Positions 22,903 to 33,476 of a stretch of DNA of 64,000 bases are shown here, one piece after another (position 1 is the stretch's first letter; each line of letters starts with the position of its first letter). Below the pieces are notes generated by a model. It was not told the origin of the DNA and made no database searches. It was given only the letters and a program-made list of their open reading frames with translations. A program made the position numbers and the translations under genes. Origin of the DNA: Vibrio penaeicida (GTDB lineage: Bacteria > Pseudomonadota > Gammaproteobacteria > Enterobacterales > Vibrionaceae); the NCBI RefSeq assembly GCF_030689305.1, contig NZ_JAUYVM010000007.1, forward strand, positions 186,001-250,000. Reading direction: 5' to 3'.

Positions 22903-22930
22903 AGCGAGAATAGACGGTTAGTTGGAAATG

Positions 22931-22957
22931 AAAAAGGCGCTGATGCGCCTTTTTTTA
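22931..22957. terminator. bidirectional terminator between oxyR and mrcA
   Basis: AAAAAGGCGC and GCGCCTTTTT pair around TGAT, with A and T tracts on both sides. It serves two convergent genes. Confidence 0.9.
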
Positions 22958-22993
22958 TACAGAATTAGAAATTGTTGGGGTTAATTCATGCGA

Positions 22994-25489
22994 TTAAAAC
23001 AGCTCTTCACCGTCCTCGCTGTATATGGCTTCGCTTATAGGATCGTGAGCATACTCTCTTGGCTCCGTTCCGCGTCTGAAGTATTCAAACATGGTTGAGT
23101 CGTCAGATTTATTGGTAAGCAGCCCCGATTCCGCATCAATACGGGTTCGAATGATGCCCGTAGGTAATTTTTTACGTACGGCAGGGACATCTTCCAGTGC
23201 GACTTTCATAAAGTTTACCCAAGCTGGCTGCGCCGTTTTCGCTCCGGCCTCTGCTCCGGTAATTTGGTCTTTACCTAAGTTCGGGTTTACCACACTGCGA
23301 CCGAGCTCTCTTTGGTGGTTATCAAAACCTACCCACGTAATAGCTACCATTCCCGGTGCGTAACCGTTGTACCATGCATCTTTAGAATCATTGGTGGTTC
23401 CTGTTTTTCCGCCTATGTCGCGACGCCCCAACTTCTTAGCGCGCCAGCCAGTACCATTCCAACCCGTGCCTTTACGCCAGTTGCCACCACCCCATACGTT
23501 GCTGTACATCATCTCGCGCATTAAGAAGGCGGTTTGTTCTGAAATAACTTGAGGCGCGTAGGGGGAATCGACATCCTGCTCTTCAAACTCGTTGCTCTTT
23601 TGGGTTTGGCAATCTTTGTGGCAAACCACCTTTGGATTGGCTTCCAATATAGGCCTACCAAACGCATCTTCCACACGGCTTATGTAGTAAGGCTCGACAA
23701 AATAACCGCCATTCGCGAAAACAGAATAGCCCTGGGCCATTTTGACTGGAGTTAAACTACCTGCACCCAACGCGATAGTTTCAGAGCGAGGAAGCTGGTC
23801 TTTTTCGAAACCAAATCGAGTAAGGTAGTCAATGGATTCGTCCAGTCCAACTCGGCGTAAGATTCGTACGGCCATGACATTCTTTGACTGAGCGAGTCCA
23901 ACGCGCATGCGAGTAGGACCAGTGTATGTCGGTGGTGAGTTTTTCGGACGCCACGCGGTGCCTTGGCTCTTGTCCCATTTGTTGACGGGGGCGTCGTTAA
24001 TCAAACTCGCCAGTGTCATGCCTTTATCGATGGCGGCAGAGTAAATGAATGGCTTTATGCTCGAACCTACTTGACGAACAGATTGAGTGGCACGATTAAA
24101 CTTACTGTGAACAAAGTTGAAACCGCCAACCAATGACACAACGGCACCGTCATTTGGATTCATTGCGACAAATGCGGTATTGGCGTCTGGCACTTGAGCA
24201 AGTTTCCACGCCCACTGTTGTTCTAGTTTGTCATCACTTGCTGGAAGCGAAAGCTTGCGCACCCAGATTTGATCTCCGACGGATAAAATCTCCGGCGCTT
24301 TTTTAGGTGCACTACCTTGGCGTTTGTCACTTCTAAATTTACGAGCCCATTTCATCGCATCCCAATCGAGAGATGAGAAATTTTGGTTCTTAATGTAAAT
24401 CTTGGCGGATTTCTCTCCGACTTCAGTAACGATGGCGGGGATGAGCTTTCCGTAAGTTGGCACTGTGCGTAGGTGTTTGCGCATTTTGTCCTCAGTCCAA
24501 GGCACTTCACCTGTAGCCCAAAGCTCTTCTTCTGCGCCGCGATAACCGTGTCTCTCATCGTAGCCCAACAAATTATTGATGGTAGCTTCATTGGCAGCTT
24601 GTTGCAGCTTGGAGTTCACGGTTGTGTAGATTTTCATACCCGATGTATACGCATCTTCACCGTAGTTTTCTAATGCCCAAGAGCGTGCGATTTCAGCGGC
24701 ATAAGGCGCACTGAGTTCAATTTCTGCCCCGTGGTATTTTGCCACAATGGTTTCTGAACGAGCGGAATCGTACTGTTCTTGAGTGATGTACTTTTCATCA
24801 AGCATACGCATCAGTACGACATTTCGACGTTTGGTGGCACGCTCTACGGAGCGAATTGGATTAATGCTAGACGGGGCTTTTGGCATTCCAGCCAAAGTTG
24901 CAAGTTCACTTAAAGATAAATCACTTAATTCTTTACCGAAATAGACTTGAGCTGCGGCCCCAAATCCATAAGAACGATAACCAAGAAAAATTTTGTTGAT
25001 GTACAGCTCTAGAATTTCTTCTTTAGTCAGAAGCTGCTCAATGTGGATTGCGATAAAAATCTCTTTGATTTTCCGCATGATCTTTTTTTCGTTAGTAAGA
25101 AAGAAGTTTCTCGCCAACTGCTGGGTAATCGTACTTGCCCCTTGTTTCGCTGAACCTGTTGTTGCAACAACAATAGCGGCACGAACGATACCAATTGGAT
25201 CAATACCGGGGTGATCGAAAAAACGGCTATCTTCGGTTGCAATCAGTGCATCAATAAGCTCTTGAGGGATGTCGTCGTGTGCAACGGGTACTCGACGCTT
25301 TTCACCAAATTGTGAGATCAGCTTTCCATCTTGACTGTATACCTGCATGGGCGTTTGCAGTTCTACGTCTTTTAGTGTTGCAACATCAGGGAGCTCAGGC
25401 TTTACATAAAAGTAAAACCCAATAATTGTGGTCACTCCCAAAATGGTGCAAACCAATGAAAATATTAACAAATGCTTTATGAACTTCAC
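22994..25489 (-). CDS. mrcA: penicillin-binding protein 1A (glycosyltransferase/transpeptidase)
   Basis: An 831-aa class A PBP that polymerises and cross-links peptidoglycan. An N-terminal membrane anchor (residues 5-28) precedes the GT51 domain, with the catalytic Glu in ATEDSRFFDHPGID and then TITQQLARNFFL. The transpeptidase has the serine motif SSIKPF, SKN and KTGTTND. The insert between the two catalytic parts is the OB-like region of PBP1A. The gene is divergent from pilM, the common gamma-proteobacterial arrangement. Confidence 0.95.
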   Translation of the reverse strand: MKFIKHLLIFSLVCTILGVTTIIGFYFYVKPELPDVATLKDVELQTPMQVYSQDGKLISQFGEKRRVPVAHDDIPQELIDALIATEDSRFFDHPGIDPIGIVRAAIVVATTGSAKQGASTITQQLARNFFLTNEKKIMRKIKEIFIAIHIEQLLTKEEILELYINKIFLGYRSYGFGAAAQVYFGKELSDLSLSELATLAGMPKAPSSINPIRSVERATKRRNVVLMRMLDEKYITQEQYDSARSETIVAKYHGAEIELSAPYAAEIARSWALENYGEDAYTSGMKIYTTVNSKLQQAANEATINNLLGYDERHGYRGAEEELWATGEVPWTEDKMRKHLRTVPTYGKLIPAIVTEVGEKSAKIYIKNQNFSSLDWDAMKWARKFRSDKRQGSAPKKAPEILSVGDQIWVRKLSLPASDDKLEQQWAWKLAQVPDANTAFVAMNPNDGAVVSLVGGFNFVHSKFNRATQSVRQVGSSIKPFIYSAAIDKGMTLASLINDAPVNKWDKSQGTAWRPKNSPPTYTGPTRMRVGLAQSKNVMAVRILRRVGLDESIDYLTRFGFEKDQLPRSETIALGAGSLTPVKMAQGYSVFANGGYFVEPYYISRVEDAFGRPILEANPKVVCHKDCQTQKSNEFEEQDVDSPYAPQVISEQTAFLMREMMYSNVWGGGNWRKGTGWNGTGWRAKKLGRRDIGGKTGTTNDSKDAWYNGYAPGMVAITWVGFDNHQRELGRSVVNPNLGKDQITGAEAGAKTAQPAWVNFMKVALEDVPAVRKKLPTGIIRTRIDAESGLLTNKSDDSTMFEYFRRGTEPREYAHDPISEAIYSEDGEELF

Positions 25490-25633
25490 CGGAGAATCCC
25501 TGTTTAATTTGGCTATCTGGTTACATATCTTCTGTTACTGCGCTAAAACGTCAGGATTATTTTTTGGATATGTCTTAAACAACTCGTTTTTCCAACTTGC
25601 CGAGTGTAGCACTCTTTTAGGAGCCAAATCGCC

Positions 25634-26650
25634 ATGGGTAGATCTTTAGTAATTGGCATCGATTTCGGTCATCACAGTATTAAAGCTGTCGCAATGAAGC
25701 CTATCGGCGAACTAATGCAATTGGTTGGTTATAATGAGCTTAATGTACCCGAAGATATTTTCTCTGAAAACCATACCCTCGATTATCAGAAGATTGTAAA
25801 GAAACTCAAAGAACTTAAAAAGGGCTTGCCTCTTTTTAGTCATCAAGTCGCAGTTTCCGTACCCGATAAGGCAGTGATCAGCAAAGTACTTCAAATTGAA
25901 CAAGATATGGATGGGAGAGAGCAGGAGTTCGCTGTCCATCAAGCGTTTGGTCAGCAATCACCGATCCCACTCGAAGAATTAAGCCTCGACTTTATTGAAG
26001 TGGACCAAAAAGTCACGACTCGCAGTTCGACTTCCACTTTCCAAGTTTATGCGACACGTAAAGAGGTGGTCGACTCTCGTGTTACCGCATTAACGAAAGC
26101 CGGCTTTAAGCCTCTGACGATTGACGTCCATGCTAATAGCTTGTTGAAAGTATGGCGTTTGGCTAGCCAAGTTCACCCTGATAGAAGGCAGTGGATGCTG
26201 GTGGATATCGGTTTGAATCAAACATCTTTGTGTACTGTAGCGGCAGGCAGAACACCTTTCTATAAAGAAATCCCATTTGGTACTCAAAACGTTGCGCAGT
26301 CGCAAGCAATGTCTGATGCCATGACTCTGAGTAGCGATTCCGTCACCCAGAGTTTTGTCAAAGATCTGGGTGAAAAACTACAAAGACACATCAGTCTATA
26401 CAATTCCGTAAACCCTCAACAAAACATTGATGGTATTTGGTTGAGCGGCGGTGGGGCTAATTTGGTGGGTATTGCTGACATGCTTAGTAAAGAACTTCGG
26501 CTCGAAACCTCGCCACTAAACCCGTTTGGGTTAGTAGAAAATGGCACTAAGCAGTCGGTAAAGCAATTGTCGGATTCTGCGGCATACGGCGTGGCAATGG
26601 GGTTGGCGATTAGTGGTGTCGAGTGGCTAAAAGGAAACCACCATGCATAG
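25634..26650 (+). CDS. pilM: PilM, actin-like type IV pilus assembly protein
   Basis: A 338-aa cytoplasmic actin-fold ATPase that binds the N-terminus of PilN and links the motor side to the alignment complex. It starts MGRSLVIGIDFGHHSIKAVA, where the phosphate-binding GIDFGHHSIK loop is clear. WMLVDIGLNQTSLC and IWLSGGGANLVGI are the other nucleotide-site segments. A TAGGAG site sits upstream of the ATG. It is first in the pilMNOPQ operon and overlaps pilN by 8 bases. Confidence 0.95.
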   Translation: MGRSLVIGIDFGHHSIKAVAMKPIGELMQLVGYNELNVPEDIFSENHTLDYQKIVKKLKELKKGLPLFSHQVAVSVPDKAVISKVLQIEQDMDGREQEFAVHQAFGQQSPIPLEELSLDFIEVDQKVTTRSSTSTFQVYATRKEVVDSRVTALTKAGFKPLTIDVHANSLLKVWRLASQVHPDRRQWMLVDIGLNQTSLCTVAAGRTPFYKEIPFGTQNVAQSQAMSDAMTLSSDSVTQSFVKDLGEKLQRHISLYNSVNPQQNIDGIWLSGGGANLVGIADMLSKELRLETSPLNPFGLVENGTKQSVKQLSDSAAYGVAMGLAISGVEWLKGNHHA

Positions 26651-27203
26651 CATCAACTTATTGCCTTGGCGCGACGAGCTGCGTGCTAAATACCGCCGTC
26701 AGTTCTTTTCTTATCTCGCTGCTGCGATTTTGGTTGCCGTTGGCGTGCAGTGGGGCGCAGGTGTGTATTTCTCCCAGCAGAAAAGTATGCAAGAAGAGCG
26801 CAATGCCGAACTAACTCGACATATTTCTTATCTTGACCAGCAACTACGTGGGCTAAGTCAAGTTCGCGATCAGCATGAATCTATCCTAACTCGGTTGCGC
26901 TCGGTCGAAGCGCTGCAAATAAAACGCAATAAAACAACCGATTTTATGTCTCTGTTACCTGATGCCATTCCACCAGGCGTCTTCGTCGACAAAATTGAGA
27001 TGAACGATTTTGAAGTAGAAATTAACGGCATCAGTGACAGTACAGCCAACATCACGACCATGCTCGATCTATTGGAGCGTTCTGCCAAACTCGCTGACGT
27101 GGAAATGCACTCAATTGTGTCGGGGAAGAAGTTGTTTGGCAAAGTGTTTAAGACATTCAAAGTGTCATTTGTATTTGCGCCTCAAAAGGATGAAAAATCA
27201 TGA
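26643..27203 (+). CDS. pilN: PilN, type IV pilus inner-membrane alignment protein
   Basis: A 186-aa bitopic protein. The N-terminal INLLPWRDELR is the PilM-binding motif. One membrane helix spans about residues 20-42, and a periplasmic coiled coil (about 45-95) leads to a ferredoxin-like domain that pairs with PilO. It overlaps pilM, and its stop overlaps the pilO start (ATGA). Confidence 0.94.
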   Translation: MHSINLLPWRDELRAKYRRQFFSYLAAAILVAVGVQWGAGVYFSQQKSMQEERNAELTRHISYLDQQLRGLSQVRDQHESILTRLRSVEALQIKRNKTTDFMSLLPDAIPPGVFVDKIEMNDFEVEINGISDSTANITTMLDLLERSAKLADVEMHSIVSGKKLFGKVFKTFKVSFVFAPQKDEKS

Positions 27204-27787
27204 TTGATTGGCAAGACCTTGATTTTGAAGACTTGCCAGAATGGCCACTTCCAGCGCAACTTTTGTTGTTTGGGCTTCTTTTTCTTTTGATACAGGCGCT
27301 GGGCAGCTGGTTTTATCTCGCGCCAATGAATGAAGAACTGGAGCAGCTGCGCCAAAAAGAACAAACCCTGAAAAGCACGCTGATCATCAAAACCAATAAA
27401 GTAGCCGCATTGCCTAAATTGGAAGAGCAATTAGATGAACTCAACAGCCGCTATGACTACTTGTTAAAGCAGTTACCTGAACAGAAAGAGTTGGCAAGTA
27501 TGCTTGCGTCGGTCAATGAGTTAGGCATTCAACATGGGCTAACGTTTACCCGTATTGACTGGGGTGAAAAGCAAAATCAGGAATTCTTATATCGATTGCC
27601 TCTAAACATTGAATTGACAGGGACTTACCAAAATATTGGCGAATTTTCTGCGGCAATCGCTAATTTACCTCGAATCATAAATTTTGATGATGTTGATTGG
27701 CAGAGAGTGAGCCAGGAAAGCAGCACATTACACTTTAGGGTAAGGGCCTACACATATCAGTTTAAACCAGAGGTGAGTGATGAATAA
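27200..27787 (+). CDS. pilO: PilO, type IV pilus inner-membrane alignment protein
   Basis: A 195-aa partner of PilN. A short cytoplasmic tail is followed by one membrane helix (about residues 20-42, LLLFGLLFLLIQALGSWFYL), a coiled coil and a periplasmic domain ending in VRAYTYQF. It starts by ATGA overlap with pilN and ends overlapping pilP. Confidence 0.94.
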   Translation: MIDWQDLDFEDLPEWPLPAQLLLFGLLFLLIQALGSWFYLAPMNEELEQLRQKEQTLKSTLIIKTNKVAALPKLEEQLDELNSRYDYLLKQLPEQKELASMLASVNELGIQHGLTFTRIDWGEKQNQEFLYRLPLNIELTGTYQNIGEFSAAIANLPRIINFDDVDWQRVSQESSTLHFRVRAYTYQFKPEVSDE

Positions 27788-28292
27788 GTCGCTAATGGGG
27801 CTGGTCGCAATTGCAGCTTTAAGTGGATGCCGTGCTAACCACGAACCGCTTCAGGACTTCATTTTGAAGACACAAGCCAACGCTTCTACACAAGTATCTA
27901 AGCTACAAGCAGAGCAGTCATTTAAGGCCAGTGAATATGTGCCAGTAACGGCTCGCGTCCCTTTTGCCTTACCTAAAATTGCGGTTGTTGAAACCCAGCC
28001 ATCTTTGGTTAAGGACTGTTGGCAACCGGCAACTCGAAGGAAAAATGGCAAATTAGAAAGGTTTGCACTCACTCAACTCAAGTTAAAAGGGGTGATGGGG
28101 AGTGGCAAAAAAGTCTCGGGCATTATTCAGGTGCCTGATGGACATGTCGTCAAGGTAAAACAGGGACATTACCTTGGTTTAAACAATGGCAAGGTAATCA
28201 ATATTACTCCAAAGCACCTGACGATTCAGGAAACATTACCTGATGGTCTTGGGTGTTGGCAGCAGCGTAACGTGAAACTCGCATTGAAATAA
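27780..28292 (+). CDS. pilP: PilP, type IV pilus lipoprotein
   Basis: A 170-aa inner-membrane lipoprotein connecting PilNO to the PilQ secretin. The lipobox LSGC puts the lipidated cysteine at residue 18 of the form starting at ATG 27780. A GTG one codon earlier is not needed. The C-terminal beta-domain (about residues 85-170) includes LKGVMGSGKKVSGIIQVPDG. The coding region overlaps the pilO stop by 8 bases. Confidence 0.93.
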   Translation: MNKSLMGLVAIAALSGCRANHEPLQDFILKTQANASTQVSKLQAEQSFKASEYVPVTARVPFALPKIAVVETQPSLVKDCWQPATRRKNGKLERFALTQLKLKGVMGSGKKVSGIIQVPDGHVVKVKQGHYLGLNNGKVINITPKHLTIQETLPDGLGCWQQRNVKLALK

Positions 28293-28328
28293 ATTTTAGG
28301 ATTTAAGATTAAAAGGGAAAAAGTCAAT

Positions 28329-30044
28329 ATGACGCAGATGTATCGTCGTGCTTTGCTTATCTTTATAGGGTTATTTGTTGCGACTGGAGCGTCTGCTCAA
28401 TCCAATGAATTTGTAGGAATTGATTTTAGACTCAATAAAGACAAGCATGCACTGTTGGTGATTGAATTGGCGTCTAACGCAGCGGCTGTGGATATTCAGC
28501 CAATGCCCGATGGCTTGAACATCTCCTTGCATGAAACCAGCGTAGAAGATGAAAAGCTATTTGTTGTAGATGTAGCCGACTTTTCTACTCATGTAGAAAG
28601 TGTCGAAGTGTTTAGAGAAGGTTCGAATACTCGCCTATTTGCCACGACAAATGCCGCCTACAATTATGATTATCGATTACGTGATCGCTTTCTCGAGGTC
28701 ACGGTTTCTGCCAAACCAAAAGATGAGCCTGAACAAGCCAGTATTCTTGAAAAAGACGGCAAGCTTATTTCGATCAACTTTCAAGACATCCCAGTTCGAA
28801 GCGTATTGCAGCTCATAGCGGACTACAATGGGTTCAACCTTGTTGTCTCAGATTCCGTATCCGGCAACCTCACATTAAAAGTTGATGATGTCCCTTGGCA
28901 GCAAGTACTCGACATCATTTTGAAAGTGAAAGGGTTGGACAAACGCGTTGAAGGTAACGTGATTTTGGTCGCCCCAAAAGAAGAGTTTGATAGCCGAGAG
29001 CAACAAGATCTTGAACAGGAGCGTTTGGCACAAGAGCTTGGCTCGTTGGAGTCAAAAATTATTGAAGTAAAGTTCGCCAAGGCGTCTGATATTGCCGATA
29101 TGATTGGCGGTCATGGTGAAGTATCGATGCTTTCAGAGCGCGGAAGTATTTCGATAGATGAACGTACAAATGCTTTGTTAGTACGCGATTTACCTGAAAA
29201 CATCGCTGTTGTTGAAGACATTGTCGAGTCGTTAGATATCCCTGTTAAGCAAGTTCAGATTGAAGCGCGTATTGTCACCATAACAGAAGGGGAAATTGAG
29301 GAGCTAGGGGTTCGTTGGGGCTTTAGTTCTACCAGTGGAACCAATACTGTTGGCGGGAGCATAGAAAACAATCTGGCAACCGTTGGGCTTTACCAAGCAG
29401 GCGGTGGCTCTGGTGGAGAAGGTGAAGGCGGAGGCGGCAGTTCAACCATTGATGACTTCCTTGCCGTTAATTTAGGCGCAACAAATAAAAATGCGGCGAG
29501 TATTGCGTTTCAGGTTGCAAAGCTTGGGACGGATACCTTGTTGGATCTGGAACTCTCTGCGCTCCAAACAGAAAACAAAGCGGAAATCATTTCCAGCCCA
29601 AGACTGATTACGACCAATAAAAAACCGGCTTATATTGAGCAGGGTACCGAAATTCCCTATCTTGAAGCTTCTTCTAGTGGTGCGACGACAGTGTCATTCC
29701 GAAAAGCGGTATTGAGCTTGAAAGTAACGCCTCAGATTACGCCAGACAACAAATTAGTGCTGGATCTGAGTGTAACGCAGGATAGACCCGGTAAAGTCGT
29801 AAAAACAGGGAACGGCGAAGCCCTTGCTATTGAAACTCAGAGAATTGGTACTCAAGTTTTAGTAGATAACGGTGAAACAGTTGTTCTGGGAGGAATCTAT
29901 CAGCAAAGTGTGACAAATACCGTCGATAAGGTGCCACTTTTGGGTGATTTACCCCTATTAGGCGCACTTTTCCGTCGAAGTTACGAAAATTTAGGGAAAA
30001 GCGAATTGCTGATTTTCATTACGCCGAAAGTGGTTCTACAGTAG
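28329..30044 (+). CDS. pilQ: PilQ, type IV pilus outer-membrane secretin
   Basis: A 571-aa secretin forming the outer-membrane pore for type IV pili. In competent vibrios this pore also serves DNA uptake. A signal peptide ends at ASA-Q (about residue 24). An AMIN-type domain (about 30-120) follows, then an STN/N0 domain (ISINFQDIPVRSVLQLIADY), an N1 domain (VKFAKASDIADMIGG), and the beta-barrel secretin domain ending LLGDLPLLGALFR and ELLIFITPKVV. A glycine-rich loop interrupts it near residues 357-371. It is last in pilMNOPQ; aroK begins 188 bases later. Confidence 0.95.
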   Translation: MTQMYRRALLIFIGLFVATGASAQSNEFVGIDFRLNKDKHALLVIELASNAAAVDIQPMPDGLNISLHETSVEDEKLFVVDVADFSTHVESVEVFREGSNTRLFATTNAAYNYDYRLRDRFLEVTVSAKPKDEPEQASILEKDGKLISINFQDIPVRSVLQLIADYNGFNLVVSDSVSGNLTLKVDDVPWQQVLDIILKVKGLDKRVEGNVILVAPKEEFDSREQQDLEQERLAQELGSLESKIIEVKFAKASDIADMIGGHGEVSMLSERGSISIDERTNALLVRDLPENIAVVEDIVESLDIPVKQVQIEARIVTITEGEIEELGVRWGFSSTSGTNTVGGSIENNLATVGLYQAGGGSGGEGEGGGGSSTIDDFLAVNLGATNKNAASIAFQVAKLGTDTLLDLELSALQTENKAEIISSPRLITTNKKPAYIEQGTEIPYLEASSSGATTVSFRKAVLSLKVTPQITPDNKLVLDLSVTQDRPGKVVKTGNGEALAIETQRIGTQVLVDNGETVVLGGIYQQSVTNTVDKVPLLGDLPLLGALFRRSYENLGKSELLIFITPKVVLQ

Positions 30045-30232
30045 TGTTTGGTCAGATTCTCAATCATCGACAAAAAATAAGGTTGCATTCAAGGCATCAT
30101 AATTGAGATAATTTTGGGTCTGATCACGAATTTATCTGTGAGGAAAAGGTGCCTTGAAGGCTTTCATATAGTGCCAATCTGGCTTACTTCAAGGCGATGT
30201 CATTGAATTAACGTTGTAAATTACTGCTTAAC

Positions 30233-30751
30233 ATGGCTGAAAAACGTAACATTTTTCTTGTTGGCCCAATGGGCGCCGGCAAAAGTACAATTGGTAGACA
30301 CCTAGCTCAGCAACTTCATATGGAGTTTGTTGATTCTGACACGGTTATCGAAGAGCGCACAGGCGCTGATATAGCTTGGGTGTTTGATGTGGAAGGTGAA
30401 GATGGCTTCCGCCAACGCGAAGAAGCGGTCATCAATGATCTAACGGAGCAACAAGGTATTGTTCTGGCGACAGGTGGCGGCTCAGTCAAAAGTAAAGAAA
30501 ACCGCAACCGTCTATCGGCTCGCGGTGTGGTTGTGTATCTAGAAACCACAATCGAAAAACAGCTAGCACGCACGAATCGCGATAAAAAGCGTCCTCTGCT
30601 GCAAACTGATAATCCTCGAAATGTGCTTGAGTCTCTGGCTGGAGAGCGTAACGGCTTATATGAAGAAGTAGCCGACTACGTAGTACGTACCGACGATCAA
30701 AGTGCAAAAGTAGTAGCCAACCAAATCGTAAAAATGCTAGAAGAACGTTAA
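30233..30751 (+). CDS. aroK: shikimate kinase I
   Basis: A 172-aa P-loop kinase phosphorylating shikimate in chorismate synthesis. Walker A is [15 protein letters not shown]. The substrate-site residues lie in [24 protein letters not shown] and [10 protein letters not shown]. The start [14 protein letters not shown] matches the family. It is followed 22 bases later by aroB, the usual aroKB-damX-dam-rpe-gph-trpS cluster. Confidence 0.96.
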   Translation: MAEKRNIFLVGPMGAGKSTIGRHLAQQLHMEFVDSDTVIEERTGADIAWVFDVEGEDGFRQREEAVINDLTEQQGIVLATGGGSVKSKENRNRLSARGVVVYLETTIEKQLARTNRDKKRPLLQTDNPRNVLESLAGERNGLYEEVADYVVRTDDQSAKVVANQIVKMLEER

Positions 30752-30773
30752 GTTCAATTTCGGAGAGCAAACC

Positions 30774-31862
30774 ATGGAACGGATTACGGTCGATCTTGGT
30801 GAGCGTAGCTACCCAATATCAATTGGTGCCGAGTTATTCAAAGACTCGGCGTACTTTTCTAACATATCTTCAAAGAAAGTTGTTGTTATCAGTAACGTAA
30901 CAGTGGCTCCTCTTTATGCTGATACTATCGTTAGTAAGCTTGAGTCTCTTGGCCATGAAGCCAAGTTACTTGAGCTGCCTGATGGAGAGCAATACAAAAA
31001 TCTAGACACGTTCAATACCATCATGACGTTTTTGCTTGAGGGCAATTACGGACGTGATGTGACGGTCGTTGCTCTAGGTGGTGGTGTAATTGGTGATTTG
31101 GTCGGATTCGCGGCAGCGAGCTATCAGCGCGGTGTCGACTTCATCCAAATTCCGACTACATTGCTGTCTCAGGTGGATTCTTCTGTCGGTGGAAAGACAG
31201 GAGTCAACCACTCGCTTGGTAAAAATATGATTGGTGCGTTCTATCAGCCCCAATCTGTAGTGATTGATACTGATTGCTTGAAATCTTTGCCTGAGCGCGA
31301 GTTTGCAGCAGGCATAGCTGAAGTTATTAAATACGGCATCATATACGATGGCGAGTTTTTCGCGTGGCTTGAAGATAACTTGGAGCGATTGTACGCGCTG
31401 GATGAAGGCGCGCTGACGTACGCCATTGCCCGTTGTTGTCAAATAAAAGCTGATGTTGTTGCTCAGGACGAGAAAGAGTCCGGTATTCGCGCACTGCTGA
31501 ACCTTGGACATACATTCGGACACGCTATTGAAGCGGAAATGGGGTATGGAAACTGGCTTCACGGAGAGGCGGTATCATCAGGCACTGTAATGGCTGCAAA
31601 AACAGCGTTATTGCAGGGAATGATTGACCAGCAACAGTTTGAACGAATCCTATCTATACTTAAGAAATCCCGTTTGCCAGTGCATACGCCTAACAGTATG
31701 AGTTTCGAAGACTTTATCAAACACATGATGCGTGATAAAAAAGTACTTTCGGGCAAGCTCCGTTTGGTGCTGCCTACGGGTATCGGAACGTCTAAGGTTG
31801 TATCGGATGTTCCAAATCATGTTATTGAGCAGGCGATCGACGCATGTCGAGTAAGTGAGTAA
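30774..31862 (+). CDS. aroB: 3-dehydroquinate synthase
   Basis: A 362-aa NAD-dependent metalloenzyme that cyclises DAHP to 3-dehydroquinate. Segments are [12 protein letters not shown], the NAD-binding [16 protein letters not shown], the [19 protein letters not shown] substrate loop and the metal ligand region [19 protein letters not shown] site precedes the ATG. Confidence 0.96.
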   Translation: MERITVDLGERSYPISIGAELFKDSAYFSNISSKKVVVISNVTVAPLYADTIVSKLESLGHEAKLLELPDGEQYKNLDTFNTIMTFLLEGNYGRDVTVVALGGGVIGDLVGFAAASYQRGVDFIQIPTTLLSQVDSSVGGKTGVNHSLGKNMIGAFYQPQSVVIDTDCLKSLPEREFAAGIAEVIKYGIIYDGEFFAWLEDNLERLYALDEGALTYAIARCCQIKADVVAQDEKESGIRALLNLGHTFGHAIEAEMGYGNWLHGEAVSSGTVMAAKTALLQGMIDQQQFERILSILKKSRLPVHTPNSMSFEDFIKHMMRDKKVLSGKLRLVLPTGIGTSKVVSDVPNHVIEQAIDACRVSE

Positions 31863-31892
31863 TACGCCTGCCGATTACCAAAGGTGGCGTCA

Positions 31893-33407
31893 ATGAGTCT
31901 TGCTCATGAAATGCGAGTACTGGAAATAGAAACACAGACGGAGCTGCTTGACAGAGTGCAGCTCCTGACTCGTTTTGGCTCCAACTTAATCAATATCACT
32001 GGTAATTCTGGTTCAGGAAAAACCTGGCTTGCTCAGCGCTACCTTGAGGCTTGGGCATCTGAAAAGAACCAATCCCTCCTTCTCTGTTTTCCCACACAAT
32101 CTGATGAGCAGCAACGTGCAATGATGCTCAATCAGATAGTGTCTGATCCCCTATTTAATGAACACGATACAATCATCGACAGCTTTTCTCGCTTGGTTGG
32201 TGATGAAGCATGCGATGTCGTGTTTGTCGTGGACGATGCTGAACTATTAAGTGAAGACTTGCTCGCCGAATTGTGGATGCTGGTCATCGAAGCTCAAAAT
32301 CATCCTAAATGGTCAGTTAATGTGGTGCTTTTTTCGAAAGGGGACAGCCTAGAGCACATTTTGACTCGCATTAGCTATGGTCAAGAAACCAAACCTATCG
32401 ATTTCGAAATAGAACCACTCAGTTCAGAAGAAGCAATCGCGTTCACTGAAGCGTTAGTTATTCGTTATACCGTTGGCGAAGACGCAAAGAAGAAGGTTCG
32501 TAAATCTATCGCAAAAACACAGCGACTACCGGGGCAGCTAATGGAATTAGGAAATAAAAAAGTGGAAAGAAGAGTCATCATCCGCTCAGTGATTGAATCA
32601 CCTATTCGAATTGCTATCGTCGTATTGCTGCTGCTTTTGCTGATAGGCGGTGGATACTGGTGGTACTTAAATCAGCCGAATTTACTTGATGGCATTAATG
32701 CTGAAAACGGAGATGAGGCGTCACAAAACTTGGCATTAGAAGGCGACAGCGTTTCAAGTGGTTCCGGTGACGAACTTGTTTCTGGGATTAACTTAGATGA
32801 TGTTACCGCCGATAACGGTTCAAGTACTGATAGTGATAGCAACGATGATTTTGCAGCTTTACCACCGCAAGTGACCGACCAAACAGCAGAAGTCGGACAA
32901 AGTGATGCCGGAAAACGTGTTGTGGTTCCGTCTGATGTTGTGGATGCGTTGTTGCAAGATGAAAGACCACCGCAAACCGTTACTATTATCGATGATGCAA
33001 TTGAAGATGCTAAGACTGATGCAATTGCCAATGAAGAACTCAGCCAACAACCGCCAGTCGAAACTGAGACTGTGAATGAAGAATCAGCCCCTAAAGCGCT
33101 TACTTTTTCTTATGCGAGAGATGAATTGTCTGCGGTGTCCTCTAGGAACTACACACTTCAACTTGCTGCGCTCACCTCCAAAGAGGAAGTGCAAGATTTT
33201 ATCGACTTACACCAAATTCAAGAAAGTGTTCGCATTTATCCAACAGTTCGAAATGGCACTGAGTGGTTTATCGTTACCTACAAAGATTTTCCAACCATTC
33301 AACAAGCACGTGATGCCGTTTCTGAATTGTCTGCTGACGTTCAAGCTTTAGGACCTTGGGCAAAATCCATGGTTCAAGTTCAGAGAGAGATTGAACGTGG
33401 GAAATAA
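31893..33407 (+). CDS. damX: DamX-like SPOR-domain cell-division protein
   Basis: A 504-aa protein. An N-terminal AAA-type ATPase-like region has Walker A NSGSGKTWLAQRY and Walker B VVFVVDDAELL. One membrane helix spans about residues 231-252 (IRIAIVVLLLLLLIGGGYWW). An acidic, low-complexity periplasmic linker (about 255-400) leads to a C-terminal SPOR domain (about 415-495), which binds denuded septal glycan. The ATG at 31893 has AAAGGTGG upstream. A GTG three codons earlier is less well placed. It lies between aroB and dam as in E. coli. Confidence 0.92.
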   Translation: MSLAHEMRVLEIETQTELLDRVQLLTRFGSNLINITGNSGSGKTWLAQRYLEAWASEKNQSLLLCFPTQSDEQQRAMMLNQIVSDPLFNEHDTIIDSFSRLVGDEACDVVFVVDDAELLSEDLLAELWMLVIEAQNHPKWSVNVVLFSKGDSLEHILTRISYGQETKPIDFEIEPLSSEEAIAFTEALVIRYTVGEDAKKKVRKSIAKTQRLPGQLMELGNKKVERRVIIRSVIESPIRIAIVVLLLLLLIGGGYWWYLNQPNLLDGINAENGDEASQNLALEGDSVSSGSGDELVSGINLDDVTADNGSSTDSDSNDDFAALPPQVTDQTAEVGQSDAGKRVVVPSDVVDALLQDERPPQTVTIIDDAIEDAKTDAIANEELSQQPPVETETVNEESAPKALTFSYARDELSAVSSRNYTLQLAALTSKEEVQDFIDLHQIQESVRIYPTVRNGTEWFIVTYKDFPTIQQARDAVSELSADVQALGPWAKSMVQVQREIERGK

Positions 33408-33476
33408 CGCTGAGGTTTGCTGCAAAATATGTTACATTCCGCAGCCTTATTTTGAGTAGTTGGAATTGAACGGTCG

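Noticed and set aside
30045..30232. Recurring TTCAAGGC / CCTTGAAG words between pilQ and aroK
   Set aside because: Three short, unevenly spaced occurrences in 190 bases do not make a definable repeat or RNA.
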